This document shows, one piece after another, positions 22,572 to 34,270 of a DNA stretch of 64,000 nt. This DNA comes from Trichosporon coremiiforme (Eukaryota; Basidiomycota; Tremellomycetes; Trichosporonales; Trichosporonaceae). Position 1 is the stretch's first letter. Each line of letters opens with the position of its first letter. Made by a program: the position numbers and the translations under genes. The DNA is taken from positions 1,079,956-1,143,955 of the forward strand of contig BCJJ01000002.1 in NCBI GenBank assembly GCA_039545355.1, given 5' to 3'. A model generated the notes under the pieces. It was not told the DNA's origin, made no database searches, and worked only from the letters and a program-made list of their open reading frames with translations.

Positions 22572-24011
22572 ATGTCCGCCCCGACCGAGCAGCACTGCTG
22601 GCTCCTGAAGAGCAAGCCCGAGAAGGCGATCCAGCCCGACACCTTCGAGTATGTGACCCGCCCCCTCCCGGAGCTCAAGGACGGCGAGGTCCTCGTGCAG
22701 GTCAAGTACATCTCGAACGATCCCGCGCAGCGCGGCTGGATGCAGAAGGGCGCCGACCCGAAGCGCCTCTACGCGCCCCCCATGAACGAGGGCGAGATCG
22801 TCCGTGCCTACGGCCTCGGCACTGTCCTCAAGAGCAAGAGCGACAAGGTCAAGGAGGGCCAGTACTGGTACGGCCCCTATGGATGGACCGACTACTCTGT
22901 CATCGCGGCCGACAAGCTGCTCGCGCCTGCTGTGTGAGTACTACAAACGAGGCCGCTAGCTGCGACCGAGTTGATTTCTCATCTCCTGCATATCCCACCA
23001 CCTTCCGAGTTCAATGACTGTGGAGGACTATCGTCGTGCTGCAGCTCGGAGCCGAAGAGAGCGACACCGACACTAAGGCTGCCCAGCCTCCGCTTCCATG
23101 CAGGCAGCGCTAGACGCTCATGGACCGAATCCTCTCATCACCTTCGCCGTCTTCACGACTTCTCGTCTGCTTCTCCGAGTTTAGCTGACCCCAGCGACCT
23201 CCCCGGCATGGAGGCGGCCTCCCTCTCCGTCCTCGGCATGGTCTCCGTCACCGCGTACCAGGGCGTCTTCGAGGTCCTTGACATCAAGAAGGAGCACACC
23301 GTCGTCGTGTCCGGCGCCGCGGGTGCCGTCGGTTCCTGTGTCGTTCAACTCGCCAAGAACGTGATCGGCGCGAAGCGCGTCGTCGGCATCGCAGGCGGCG
23401 CCGAGAAGTGCGACTGGGTCAAGAAGCTCGGCGCAGACGAGTGTATCGACTACAAGGACCCCAAGTGGCGCGAGCAGCTCAAGCAGGCCCTGCCCGAGGA
23501 CTGTGACCGTTACTATGAGAATGTGGGCGGGGAGATCTTCAATGAGATGCTGCAACGGATGAAGCGGTACGGCAAGATTGGCGTGTGTGGTATGATTGCG
23601 ACGTAAGTGTCACACGAGCAGCGCAGCACCCTGGGGTGCTGCGAGTTTGCAGACAGGAAGGAGACCAGACCCCAGTGAGGGCTGCAACCAGGTCTGCCCT
23701 CCTGAAGAGGACTGGACAGCAGCTAACGCCGCCGCAGCTACAACGACCGCGACAACGCGGAGTACTCGAACTTCTTCGAGGTGATCAGCAACCGCCTCAC
23801 GATCGAGGGCTTCATCGTGATCGACATGATGCTGCAGGGCAAGTACCAGACGGCCGTCGAGAACCTCGGCAAGTGGATCAAGGAGGGCAAGGTCACGACC
23901 GACGACAAGGAGTACATTGTCTCGGCGCCGATCTCCAAGTGCCCCGAGGTCTGGCAGCAGCTGTTCAGCGGACAGAACCGCGGAAAGCTCATCACCAAGG
24001 TTGAGAACTGA
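22572..24011 (+). CDS. NADP-dependent medium-chain oxidoreductase (prostaglandin reductase / alkenal reductase type)
   Basis: Exons 22572-22933, 23195-23602 and 23738-24011 give 347 aa, the usual length of this group. The N-terminal catalytic GroES-like domain has ISNDPAQRGWM, the family signature of the LTB4-dehydrogenase/alkenal reductase branch. The nucleotide fold has VVVSGAAGAVGSCVVQLAK (AxxGxxG) and YYENVGGEIFNEML. No zinc-binding cysteines are seen, as expected for this branch. Likely role: NADPH-dependent reduction of the C=C bond of enones or lipid aldehydes in the cytosol. The first intron is unusually long here (261 nt); the second is 135 nt. Physiological substrate unknown. Confidence 0.9.
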
Positions 24012-24920
24012 CTCCCGGGCAAGCTGTAGCGAGCGTAGCGAGCCGCAGCGCGCTAGGTCAGTAGAGTCGAGGCGTTGAGGTTGGTGTAGTCTGAAGAATG
24101 CAAGTATACACAGATTGCGAAGGGGTGGCAGTGGCGCTCGCTCGGCTGGCAGGTCGCATCTCCCGTCGATCTCGGCCGGGGCAGCCTCGGTGCTGATGGC
24201 TTAGCCGTGTGTCGGATTTGAACGACGTACCGCAATGCAGTCCCGCCAAGCGTGCTTGGGTTGTATCTGATCTGAACACGATGTGCGATCACTGTCGAGG
24301 GCGCAGCATCTTCTGTTCGCTCGTCCGCTGGTCTGCTTTTCCAGCTCCTGGACCAAACCGAAGCACCTTAAGCACACCAAGTCGACCGAAAACGCAAGGT
24401 CTGCTGTGATGGAACGACGCCGTCACTGTCCCACTGTTCTGTTTAAAAGGGCAAGCGAAGTCGCAATGTCTCGTGAGCGACACGGCGACACGAGGCGATG
24501 ACTACGCTATGCAATCGGACCGTGTCTAGAGCCAGCCTTTTCGCTATGTGCTTGGAGCCCGCTGGCTATGCAATTGGCCATGGGTGCCCGACTGTGCTCA
24601 TACGGGGGGTCTTGGTCGGCGGTCACATCGAGGTACGAGGTGATGCGGGGCACATTTGCTTCTTTCCGTCCATCGTTAACTTGGGCTCGACGCACATCTG
24701 CACCTGGCATTGACTGAGCCCATCTTGTGGACACGCACACGCACTCACTGATTCATTCATTGCACGAGCACAAGCAGGAGAAGAAAGGAGCATGGGCACT
24801 CGCGTGCAGTGACTGCCAGCCTCCTGTCATGCATTATCCAGGGCAAGATTCAACGACATGCCAAGGTAGGTTTATCGTCATGCACGATTTGGCAGGGTTG
24901 GAGGGTTGGGTTCCGCAGGG

Positions 24921-24980
24921 ATCAGAAGGGATCAGAAGGGATCAGAAGGGATCAGAAGGGATCAGAAGGGATCAGAAGGG
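24921..24980. repeat. 10-bp tandem repeat ATCAGAAGGG, 6 perfect copies
   Basis: Six identical consecutive units with no mismatch, about 550-600 bp upstream of the GH2 start. The perfection suggests recent expansion or ongoing slippage. No coding function. Confidence 0.95.
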
Positions 24981-25465
24981 TCCACGGAGAAGGCGAGTTG
25001 TTGACAATTCACTAGGCGGTCAGCCTGCAGCGGTTATTTGGTTCCAGAGTTCAGAGTTCAGTCAGCATGGTCTGCGCGCTCTGCGGCCGTCGCACTCCAT
25101 TCCTGTGCAAGCTGTGCAGCTTGCGCGCCCTTGTTGCCCTTGCCCTTCACGGGAGATGAGACGATCTGGCGCATCTCCTGCCCACATAGCTCTGTGCGCC
25201 GCCAAGAACGTACGTCTCAGAGGACACGCCCGTCCAGCCGATCGGATCGTCGTATGCGCAACAGGCACAGAAAAACATTAGGGCACAATTCAGCCTTGCT
25301 TCTGACGCGCGCGCCGAGCCAACGACCCTCCCTCACTCTCCCCTATCTCTCGCACAAACAAAGCCCGTACTGCCCCGCTCGCTCGGCACATGTCACTGTC
25401 ACAGTCACACTTGGTCCACTTGCTTCCCCTGACACAGACACAAACGACCAGGGAGCAGGGAAGGG

Positions 25466-25472
25466 CATATAA
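25466..25472 (+). promoter_or_regulatory. TATA-like element of the GH2 gene
   Basis: CATATAA lies 52 bp upstream of the GH2 ATG, in a position usual for a basal promoter element with a short 5' UTR. Inferred from position. Confidence 0.4.
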
Positions 25473-25523
25473 CTCCAGCCACAGCAACAATGCCTTCTTC
25501 CTTCTTCCTCAGCATCACATACC

Positions 25524-28199
25524 ATGATCACCACTCTGCTGCTCGCCGCAGCCGGCCTCACCCAGGTGGCGACCGCCGCCGCCGCCGGCGACGCCGACGA
25601 GCAACAGCACCTTACAAATGGATCCGGGACGTCCGCCGCGATCCCCCGCTGGGACATCCAGTCCACCGCAAAAGTCGGCACCGACCTCGGCAAGCTCAGC
25701 ACGACGGGCGTCGACACGGCCGACTGGCACCGCACGACGCAGAGCCGCTGCACGCTGATGGGCTGCCTCCTCGACGCCGGCGTGTACAAGGACTCGGAGC
25801 TGTGGTTCTCGGAGAACCTGAAGGGCTTTGACGGCAGCCAGTTCCAGGTCCCTTGGTTGTATCGCAACGAGTTCACCCTGCCTGCGGCCAAGGACGGCCA
25901 GCACTTCCTCCTCGAGACAAACGGGATCATCTCCGAGGCCGACATCTACATCAACGGGTACCGGATAGCCAACTCGACCTTCCAGGCGGGCAGCTACGGC
26001 GGACACGTGTACGACATCACCTGTGCCGCAGATGAGCAGAACGCGATCGTCGTCCAAGTCCACCCCACCGATTATGCTTACGATCTCGCTGTCGGATTCG
26101 GCGACTGGAATCCCTACCCGCCCGACCACGGGACAGGCGTGTGGCGCGACATCAACGTGCGCCAGACTGGGGATGTCTCTATGGGCCCGTTGAGCGTCCT
26201 CGTCGACCTGCCCCTGCCCGCCGGCGAGAAGGACGCGACCATCACCGTCCGCGCGGAGGCTAAGAACCGCGGCCGGTCCGACGCCACCTTCCGCGCTAAC
26301 GCTGCTGTCTCGGACCCGTCGGGCAAGGCCATCTGCAACCTGTGGCAGGACCTGAAGCTCAAGGCTGGGGAGAGCCGCGTCGTCGAGTTCAAACAGACGG
26401 TGACACAACCGCAGGTCTGGTGGCCTCGGCAGTGGGGCAGCCAGCCTCTTTATTCCGCCGTTGTCGACTTCTCCATCAACAACGAGCTCAGCGACAAGCG
26501 CGAGACGACCTTCGGTATTCGCTCCGTCACCTCGGCCATCAACCAGTACAGCGACACGATGTTCACTGTGAATGGGCAGCCGTTCCAGGTCATTGGCGCG
26601 GGCTACAACGCGGACCAGTTCCTGCGCTGGGACGGGCGCTACTTCGCTGACATTGTCGAGTACATGTTCGACATGGGGCTGAACACGATCCGGATCGAGG
26701 GCAAGATGGAGCAGCCTGAGCTGTACGAGATCGCGGACCGGGCCGGCCTCATGGTCATGGCCGGGTGGGAGTGCTGCGACAAGTGGGAGTCTTTCGAGTA
26801 CAACGACGAACTGGCCCTCAACCCGCCTCCAGTCTGGGACGACAGGGAGTACGGCATCGCACGGTATAGCATGGTGCACGAGGCGCAGGTCATGCAGCCG
26901 CACCCCTCGCTGCTGACGTTCCTGATTGGAAGCGACTATAGCCCCGACGAGCGTGCGACCCGCGCATACATCGAGGCCCTGCAGCAAGCCGGGTGGCAGG
27001 TGCCAATCATTGGCGCCGCGTCCTTCCGCGAGCCGGCCGTCATCAAGAGCGGCATGAAGATGAACGGACCCTATGACTGGGTGCCACCGAACTACTGGCA
27101 CGACCTGCCGGACACTGCCTCGCTGCAGAACAACCGCTACGGGTCCTCCTTCGGTTTCGGCTCTGAGCTCGGCGCCGGCGTCGGAACACCAGAACTCGGT
27201 AGTCTGAAGAAGTTCCTCTCGGACAGTGATCTGAACGACCTCTGGCAGAACCCAGACAAGGGACTGTACCACATGTCAAACGCGGGCAGCCAATTCCACG
27301 ACAGGAAGGTGTACAACGAGGCCCTTTTTGCGCGGTACGGCAAGCCCTCGAGTCTCGAAGACTACCTCATGAAAGCGCAGCTGAGCGACTACGAAGCGAC
27401 GCGCGCGCAGTACGAGGGCTACGCCAGTCGTTGGAACGCCGAGCGTCCCGCGACCGGCATCATCTACTGGATGCTGAACAATGCGTGGCCGGCGCTGCAC
27501 TGGAACCAATTCGACAAGTATCTGCGCGCCGCCGGATCGTACTTCGGCACGAAAACCGGCGCGCGACCCGAGCACGCAGCGTACGACTACGTCAGCAAGG
27601 ACGTGTGGCTCATCAACCGCTCCCTCGAGCGCTCGGGCAAGCGCACTGTCGAGATTGAGGTCTTGGGTCTCGATGGCAAGGTCCTGCACCAGCAGACGCT
27701 CGGCGCTGACACGGAGGCGAACAAGGCTGCCAGCATCGGCAAGGTCGAGGGGCTCGACAACATCGACGGCGTCGTCCTCCTCCGCCTCCTCCTTAAGGAC
27801 GGCGACAACGTTCTCAGCAGGAACGTGTACTGGCTCGGCAGCCGTCTTGACGAGCTGAACTGGGGACAGTCTGACTGGTGGTACACCCCGACGACCAAGT
27901 ATGCCGACTACACTGCGCTCTCCAAGCTTGCTCCTGCTCAAGTCTCGACCACAGTGACGAGGGGCAAGGACGGGCTCCAGGTCACGCTCGAGAACAAGTC
28001 GGACCTGCCCGCCTTTTTTGTCAGCGTCAACTTGGTCGATGGGGAGGGGCAAGATGTCAATCCGACAGTCTGGAGCGACAACTATGTCACGCTCTGGCCG
28101 CACGAGAAGATGGACCTGATTGCAAGAAGTAGGGGTGGGGACGCGAAGAAGGTCCAGGTCAAGGGGTTCAATGTCGAGGCTGCTGAGGTTGCCGTCTAG
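25524..28199 (+). CDS. Secreted GH2 exo-beta-D-glucosaminidase (chitosan degradation)
   Basis: A single uninterrupted frame of 891 aa. Residues 1-20 form a signal peptide (MITTLLLAAAGLTQVATAAA). The GH2 sugar-binding, immunoglobulin-like and TIM-barrel domains follow. Diagnostic exo-glucosaminidase motifs are present: IGSDYSPDE with the probable acid Asp471, FGFGSELGAG with the probable nucleophile Glu548, and GIIYWMLNNAWPALHWNQFD. Spacing and motifs match the CsxA/GlsA type rather than beta-mannosidase or beta-galactosidase. It should release glucosamine from the non-reducing end of chito-oligosaccharides outside the cell. The gene has no intron although most neighbours have two to twelve. 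It is convergent with the LigB dioxygenase gene. Confidence 0.9.
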   Translation: MITTLLLAAAGLTQVATAAAAGDADEQQHLTNGSGTSAAIPRWDIQSTAKVGTDLGKLSTTGVDTADWHRTTQSRCTLMGCLLDAGVYKDSELWFSENLKGFDGSQFQVPWLYRNEFTLPAAKDGQHFLLETNGIISEADIYINGYRIANSTFQAGSYGGHVYDITCAADEQNAIVVQVHPTDYAYDLAVGFGDWNPYPPDHGTGVWRDINVRQTGDVSMGPLSVLVDLPLPAGEKDATITVRAEAKNRGRSDATFRANAAVSDPSGKAICNLWQDLKLKAGESRVVEFKQTVTQPQVWWPRQWGSQPLYSAVVDFSINNELSDKRETTFGIRSVTSAINQYSDTMFTVNGQPFQVIGAGYNADQFLRWDGRYFADIVEYMFDMGLNTIRIEGKMEQPELYEIADRAGLMVMAGWECCDKWESFEYNDELALNPPPVWDDREYGIARYSMVHEAQVMQPHPSLLTFLIGSDYSPDERATRAYIEALQQAGWQVPIIGAASFREPAVIKSGMKMNGPYDWVPPNYWHDLPDTASLQNNRYGSSFGFGSELGAGVGTPELGSLKKFLSDSDLNDLWQNPDKGLYHMSNAGSQFHDRKVYNEALFARYGKPSSLEDYLMKAQLSDYEATRAQYEGYASRWNAERPATGIIYWMLNNAWPALHWNQFDKYLRAAGSYFGTKTGARPEHAAYDYVSKDVWLINRSLERSGKRTVEIEVLGLDGKVLHQQTLGADTEANKAASIGKVEGLDNIDGVVLLRLLLKDGDNVLSRNVYWLGSRLDELNWGQSDWWYTPTTKYADYTALSKLAPAQVSTTVTRGKDGLQVTLENKSDLPAFFVSVNLVDGEGQDVNPTVWSDNYVTLWPHEKMDLIARSRGGDAKKVQVKGFNVEAAEVAV

Positions 28200-28432
28200 A
28201 ATCCCGTTAGCGCTGTGAAGCTGTAGACAATGACAACAACAACTGTAGTATATACGAGAGCTGCGGCTCTATGCATTCAGAGTACATTATGGGTACCAAA
28301 CTGTTACTGTGACTGAGACGAGCCCACCCACCATCAGGGCCAGGAATATGAGGCTTATGGATAATACATCAGGCAGTCTAATCTATGCGCTGTGCGCTGC
28401 GTGCGCGCCGGGATACAGTGTGCGCCTCAGCC

Positions 28433-29630
28433 TCAAGCCTTGGCCGCCGGGGTCTGCTGCGGCTGCCACATCCACATGCCCCACCCGAGCGCGCCATCGT
28501 CCTTGACGAAGATGTCCTTGATCTCGTCTCCCTTGTCGGCCGCGCCGACCGCAACCGCCAAAGGCAGGAGGTGTTCGGGCGAAGGGTGCGCGGCGCGATA
28601 CAGCGGGTGCCTGAAGAGGTTGACGGTTCCCTCGAGGGGATCGCTGCTCTTCAGCGCGCCCTCGACCGCGTCCAGGAAGGGCTTGCCGTACGCCCCCCGG
28701 CTGCCCGTCATGTAGTCGCGCAGGTTGTGCACCGCCTGTCCCGTGCCCATGATGCCGTACCCTTTGTCCCTCAAGCTCGCAAGCGCCCGCCCGAGCTTGG
28801 CGCTGCTCACGGGGCTGCCGTCGCCGGGTAGAGACACTTGGACGATCGGGATGGACGTGCGGCCGTTGAAAGCGACTTTGAAGGGGACCCAGACGCCGTG
28901 GTCGAGGCCTCGCTTCGTCGTCGCGAACTCGATGTTCGAGTCCTTCAGCGCCGTCTTGACGTCAGACAGCGTCGCGGCGTCTCCCCTGCTCTCGAACGTT
29001 TGCTTGTAGTACTCGGGCGGGAAGCCGTAGAAGTCGTACACGAGCGGGTTGGACTGGTCCACATTCACTGGCGGTCAGCCACAGGTCAGGAGTGGACAGG
29101 GGTGGACATGGCTTGGACATGGCTTGCGTCTCGAGCCATTGTCAACGGCGCCGCAGCGGGCTGCACTCACCGAGGATCTGGTCGTTGTCCGACTCCCAGT
29201 GTGCCGAGACGACGACGAGGCCGCGCGGGTTCTGCTCGGCGACGGCCTGGCCGTACTTCTGCCACGCCTTGTAGGGCGCCGAGTTGGTCTCGAACATGGT
29301 CGGTGGCCCGCCGTGGGACAGGAAGTACACCTGGCCCTTGGGGTAGGTTCCGGAAGTCGCGGAAGCGGACATGGCGCGGGGCTGGAGCGGGGCAAGTTCT
29401 GTGTGTCAGCCAAGCTCGCATTAGCTCGCATTAAGACGCTGCAAGCCGGAGAAACGTGGTGGGACGGGATACTTACTGGTGGCGGAAGGAGCGATGGTGG
29501 AGGGACGCACGAATCCCTTGATCTTGTTCAGGTTCGCGAGTATGACGGCGAGGAGGATGGCGACGACGGCGACGAGGAGTTTCTTGCTGCTGTGTTGTTC
29601 GTGTCCTTGCTGTGTCGGCGAGGACGGCAT
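28433..29630 (-). CDS. LigB-type extradiol ring-cleavage dioxygenase with N-terminal membrane anchor
   Basis: Exons 29477-29630, 29171-29398 and 28433-29067 give 338 aa. The catalytic part is a class III extradiol (DODA-type) dioxygenase: VYFLSHGGPPTMFE, VVVSAHWES, D-HGVW-VP and YRAAHPSPEHLLPL supply the expected metal-binding histidines. Such enzymes cleave catechol rings (for example DOPA) using non-haem iron or zinc. Exon 1 adds about 51 residues with one hydrophobic helix (KKLLVAVVAILLAVILANL) after a short Lys/His/Gln-rich head, as in a signal anchor. An internal ATG in exon 2 (MSASATSG) would give a soluble form of the usual size. A TATA box lies 55 bp upstream of the first ATG. Substrate not known. 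Confidence 0.88.
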
Positions 29631-30055
29631 GAATCGATCGATAGGAAGGAGAAGGAAGTGATCGACGTACGCCGAGGCTCATTATTTATACTGGCCCTGC
29701 TTCCGGCTTCCGACGGATCCCGGAAAAAGGACGGATGATTCATCTGCTTACGTTTCAATGGCAACTCGTCCTCAGCGGGGCCAGTAGTCTGCCATCGGGA
29801 CGCCCGATGCAGCCCAGCCACTCGGCGCTGGCCCGTATGCAAGCAGAGCAGGTCAGCTGTTTGATAACTGGTAACCACGTTTATGCAGTCGCTTCCACGG
29901 ATTTCTCAGCCTTGACTTTCCGTCGGACCGCCTTAGGCAAGGCTCGCCACCAGACAGGATCAGCGGACTTGGCCGGATGCTTCCGCCCTGGGTGGCCAAC
30001 TGGGTGCACCTCGATCGTCATCGTCATCTGTCCACTGACAACCTGGCACGCAATC
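29631..30055. other. Divergent intergenic region, LigB / PhyH
   Basis: 425 bp between two divergent start codons; holds the LigB TATA box. No other gene seen. Confidence 0.6.
29682..29690 (-). promoter_or_regulatory. TATA box of the LigB dioxygenase gene
   Basis: TATAAATAA on the minus strand, about 55 bp before the anchored-form ATG. Its position supports transcription including the anchor exon. Confidence 0.55.
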
Positions 30056-31372
30056 ATGTCACTGACCCCCGAACAGCTCAAGCAGTGGGAGCGCGATGGG
30101 TGAGTCACCAGCTCAAGCGCGTGGCGACGGCGACGTGTAGCTGACCGCAGGTACCTCGCACTGCCCGACTTCCTCTCGGCGGACGAGGTGCAGAAGCTTC
30201 TTGGCCGGACACAAGAGCTGCTCGACGCGTTCGACCCGGCGTCGCACCCACTCACGGCGTTCAAGACGGGACGGCAAGACGGCGAGCACGTCGGGGACGA
30301 CTACTTCTTGACGAGCGGCGACAAGGTGGATACTCATTCTGCTCTCTTCCCCTCACCATCTCCGTCCCCAGCCTCTCTTGCGCCCTTCTACGGACTTGCT
30401 TGGGGAACACGACTCCGAACTGACGCCAGATCCGATACTTTCTCGAGCCCTCAGCCCTGTCCGAGGCGAAGGACGGCGAGCCGCCGAAACTGCTCTACCC
30501 TCCCGCGCGCTCAATCAACAAGATCGGACATGGTCTCCTCGCCGATCCCGTATTTCGCCAAGTCACCACGAGCGACAAGGTGAAGAACGTCGCGAGGAGT
30601 CTGGAGGGAAACATCAAGGACCCGCGCGTGCTCCAGACCATGATCATTTGCAAGCAGCCCCGGATCGGGGGAGTTGGTAAGTCTGCCGCTGACCTGTGGC
30701 TCAACGTCTCCGTCGCGCGGAGAGTTCTGCTGAGCGAGTCCAGCTCCGAAGGATCCAAGCTAGAGCTAATCCCAGTTCCCTGCCACAACGACTCGACGTT
30801 CCTGTACACTGACCCACCGAGCGCGATCGGGTGCTGGATTGCGCTCGAGGACTGTACGCCCGAGAACGGCTGCCTCGTGAGTCCCGCAGTCCCGCTTCGT
30901 CGTCCAGCTAGTTCACCGGTATTTTGCAGCTGACATCAGTCCTTCCTCCCCGGATCACACAAGCAGGCAAAGGTGCACTCGCGCTTTGTCCGCTCTGCAG
31001 GCGGTGGGACCGAGTTTGAGCCCGTCCCCGGCGTCGAGAAGGGGGAAGAGGATTGGGACAAGATGGAGGGGTGGAAGCAAGTGCCCGTCAAGGCGGGAAC
31101 GGCGGTGCTGATTCATGGTGAGTGCGAGAGCGGCGCAGCGCAGCGAGCCAAGTCAACGGCGCCGGCGCCCCAGTAGGACGCACAGCTGAGAATCGACTGG
31201 GAGGTCATAGCTGACGCCAGGATCCGTCATGCACCGCTCGCCGCCGAACCCGAGCGAGAAAACGCGCATCATCTACACGTTCCACATGATTGACGGCGCC
31301 GAGGGAATCACGTACGACGAGAAGAACTGGCTTCAGCCGGGACCGGAGGGGTTTCACGCTCTGCTGGCGTAG
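30056..31372 (+). CDS. Phytanoyl-CoA dioxygenase (PhyH) family protein
   Basis: Exons 30056-30099, 30151-30325, 30430-30676, 30776-30876, 30940-31117 and 31221-31372 give 298 aa. It belongs to the Fe(II)/2-oxoglutarate-dependent PhyH family: the metal motif HxD is in VPCHNDSTF, the distal His and the 2-oxoglutarate-binding Arg are in MHRSPPNPSEKTR, and ENGCLSFLPGSHK is the usual 'C/P-GSH' turn. Length and motifs resemble PHYHD1-like proteins more than peroxisomal phytanoyl-CoA hydroxylase. Substrate unknown. The second intron has a weak donor (GTGGAT). It is convergent with MET3, 223 bp between stops. Confidence 0.9.
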
Positions 31373-31595
31373 AGCGGCAACTTGATGTAACTGACAGTGT
31401 ACTTGAGCGCTTCGGTGTGCAATTGTCAGTCAGTCCACTGCGGCGTTGTTTTCCAGACGCCGCTTTCGTGCTCTCCGAGCGCTGCAGAGATTGAAAACGC
31501 TCTCGCGTTTCGCGCTCGAGCTATGTGTATGCCTACTACTATACATTATGCGTTGAACGCGCAAAGTCTAAGAATTCAGAGCTAAATTAAGTGAT

Positions 31596-33602
<2,007 letters not shown>

Positions 33603-33827
33603 TTAGAGAAGAACGATTCCCAAGCAGTGATTCAGTACATATAGCGGCGACTCTCCATGCACTGGAGTCTGCAAGCAAGCAGTCTTTCCACACTTTTGCT
33701 CTTTGGGATATTCGTGACGTGCTCGGTGGACGCTGGCGTGCTTGCCTTCGTGCCCGGTCGGGCGGGGCGACCCTTAGCCTTTCTGACTGAAATTCCAGAT
33801 AATCAGAACCATCTCCTGGCTGATTTC

Positions 33828-33833
33828 CACGTG
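33828..33833. promoter_or_regulatory. CACGTG box in the MET3 upstream region
   Basis: Core CACGTG 280 bp upstream of the MET3 ATG. See the pair at 34251-34270. Confidence 0.45.
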
Positions 33834-34250
33834 CGCAGGCTCTCTACATTACTCAGAGCCGCAGGTGCCCTGAACGCCGTGCGACCAGCCCGTGAGCAGC
33901 GGGAGATTACATCGGGTGTAGAGACTTGTGAACAGGTCGGGTCCTGGGTGGTTAATTTTGGCTGGCGGTAGCGACCCTGGTCTTTCCGCCTTGGGGCCGC
34001 CGGCCAACGGCTATGCTGAGGCTGGCTTTGTCACTGCATGCATGCGATGATTCTGCGCTAGAGGGGGGCCGCGTATGCATGCCAGCCTGCATCGGGGGGC
34101 GACAGGCAACGGGCAGGCGAGGCTGCGAGGCTCTCTGGTTTGGCGGCTCCGTCGGTCAAATATGGTGCAGGATCACGCCATCGTCTTGTTTGCCACGGAC
34201 GTCCCTGGCACTCAGCCCACCAGGGTGAGAGATAGGCGATATGATAAAGG

Positions 34251-34270
34251 TCACGTGACGTGTCCACGTG
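34251..34270. promoter_or_regulatory. Paired CACGTG boxes upstream of MET3
   Basis: TCACGTGA (34251-34258) and CACGTG (34265-34270) lie 13 bp apart, about 700 bp upstream of MET3. TCACGTGA is the yeast Cbf1 site used with Met4 to activate sulfur genes. No other gene start is near, so MET3 is the likely target; function is inferred. Confidence 0.5.

Larger units (their letters stand above)
24012..25523. other. Intergenic region upstream of the GH2 gene
   Basis: 1.5 kb without a recognisable gene. It contains the 10-bp tandem array at 24921-24980 and, at the right end, the putative TATA element of the GH2 gene. Confidence 0.65.

Noticed and set aside
22572..23194. The 261-nt first intron of the oxidoreductase read as coding
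   Set aside because: It contains stops in the gene's frame, and the splice joining PAV to DLPGMEAASLS gives the expected family sequence.
24195..24260. Possible tRNA on the minus strand (GGATTTGAAC)
   Set aside because: The presumed T stem pairs only with an 8-nt loop and no cloverleaf could be drawn.
25515..27272. Open frame of over 580 codons on the minus strand opposite the GH2 gene
   Set aside because: Same cause: third-position GC bias of the sense gene removes antisense stops. The sense frame has clear catalytic motifs.
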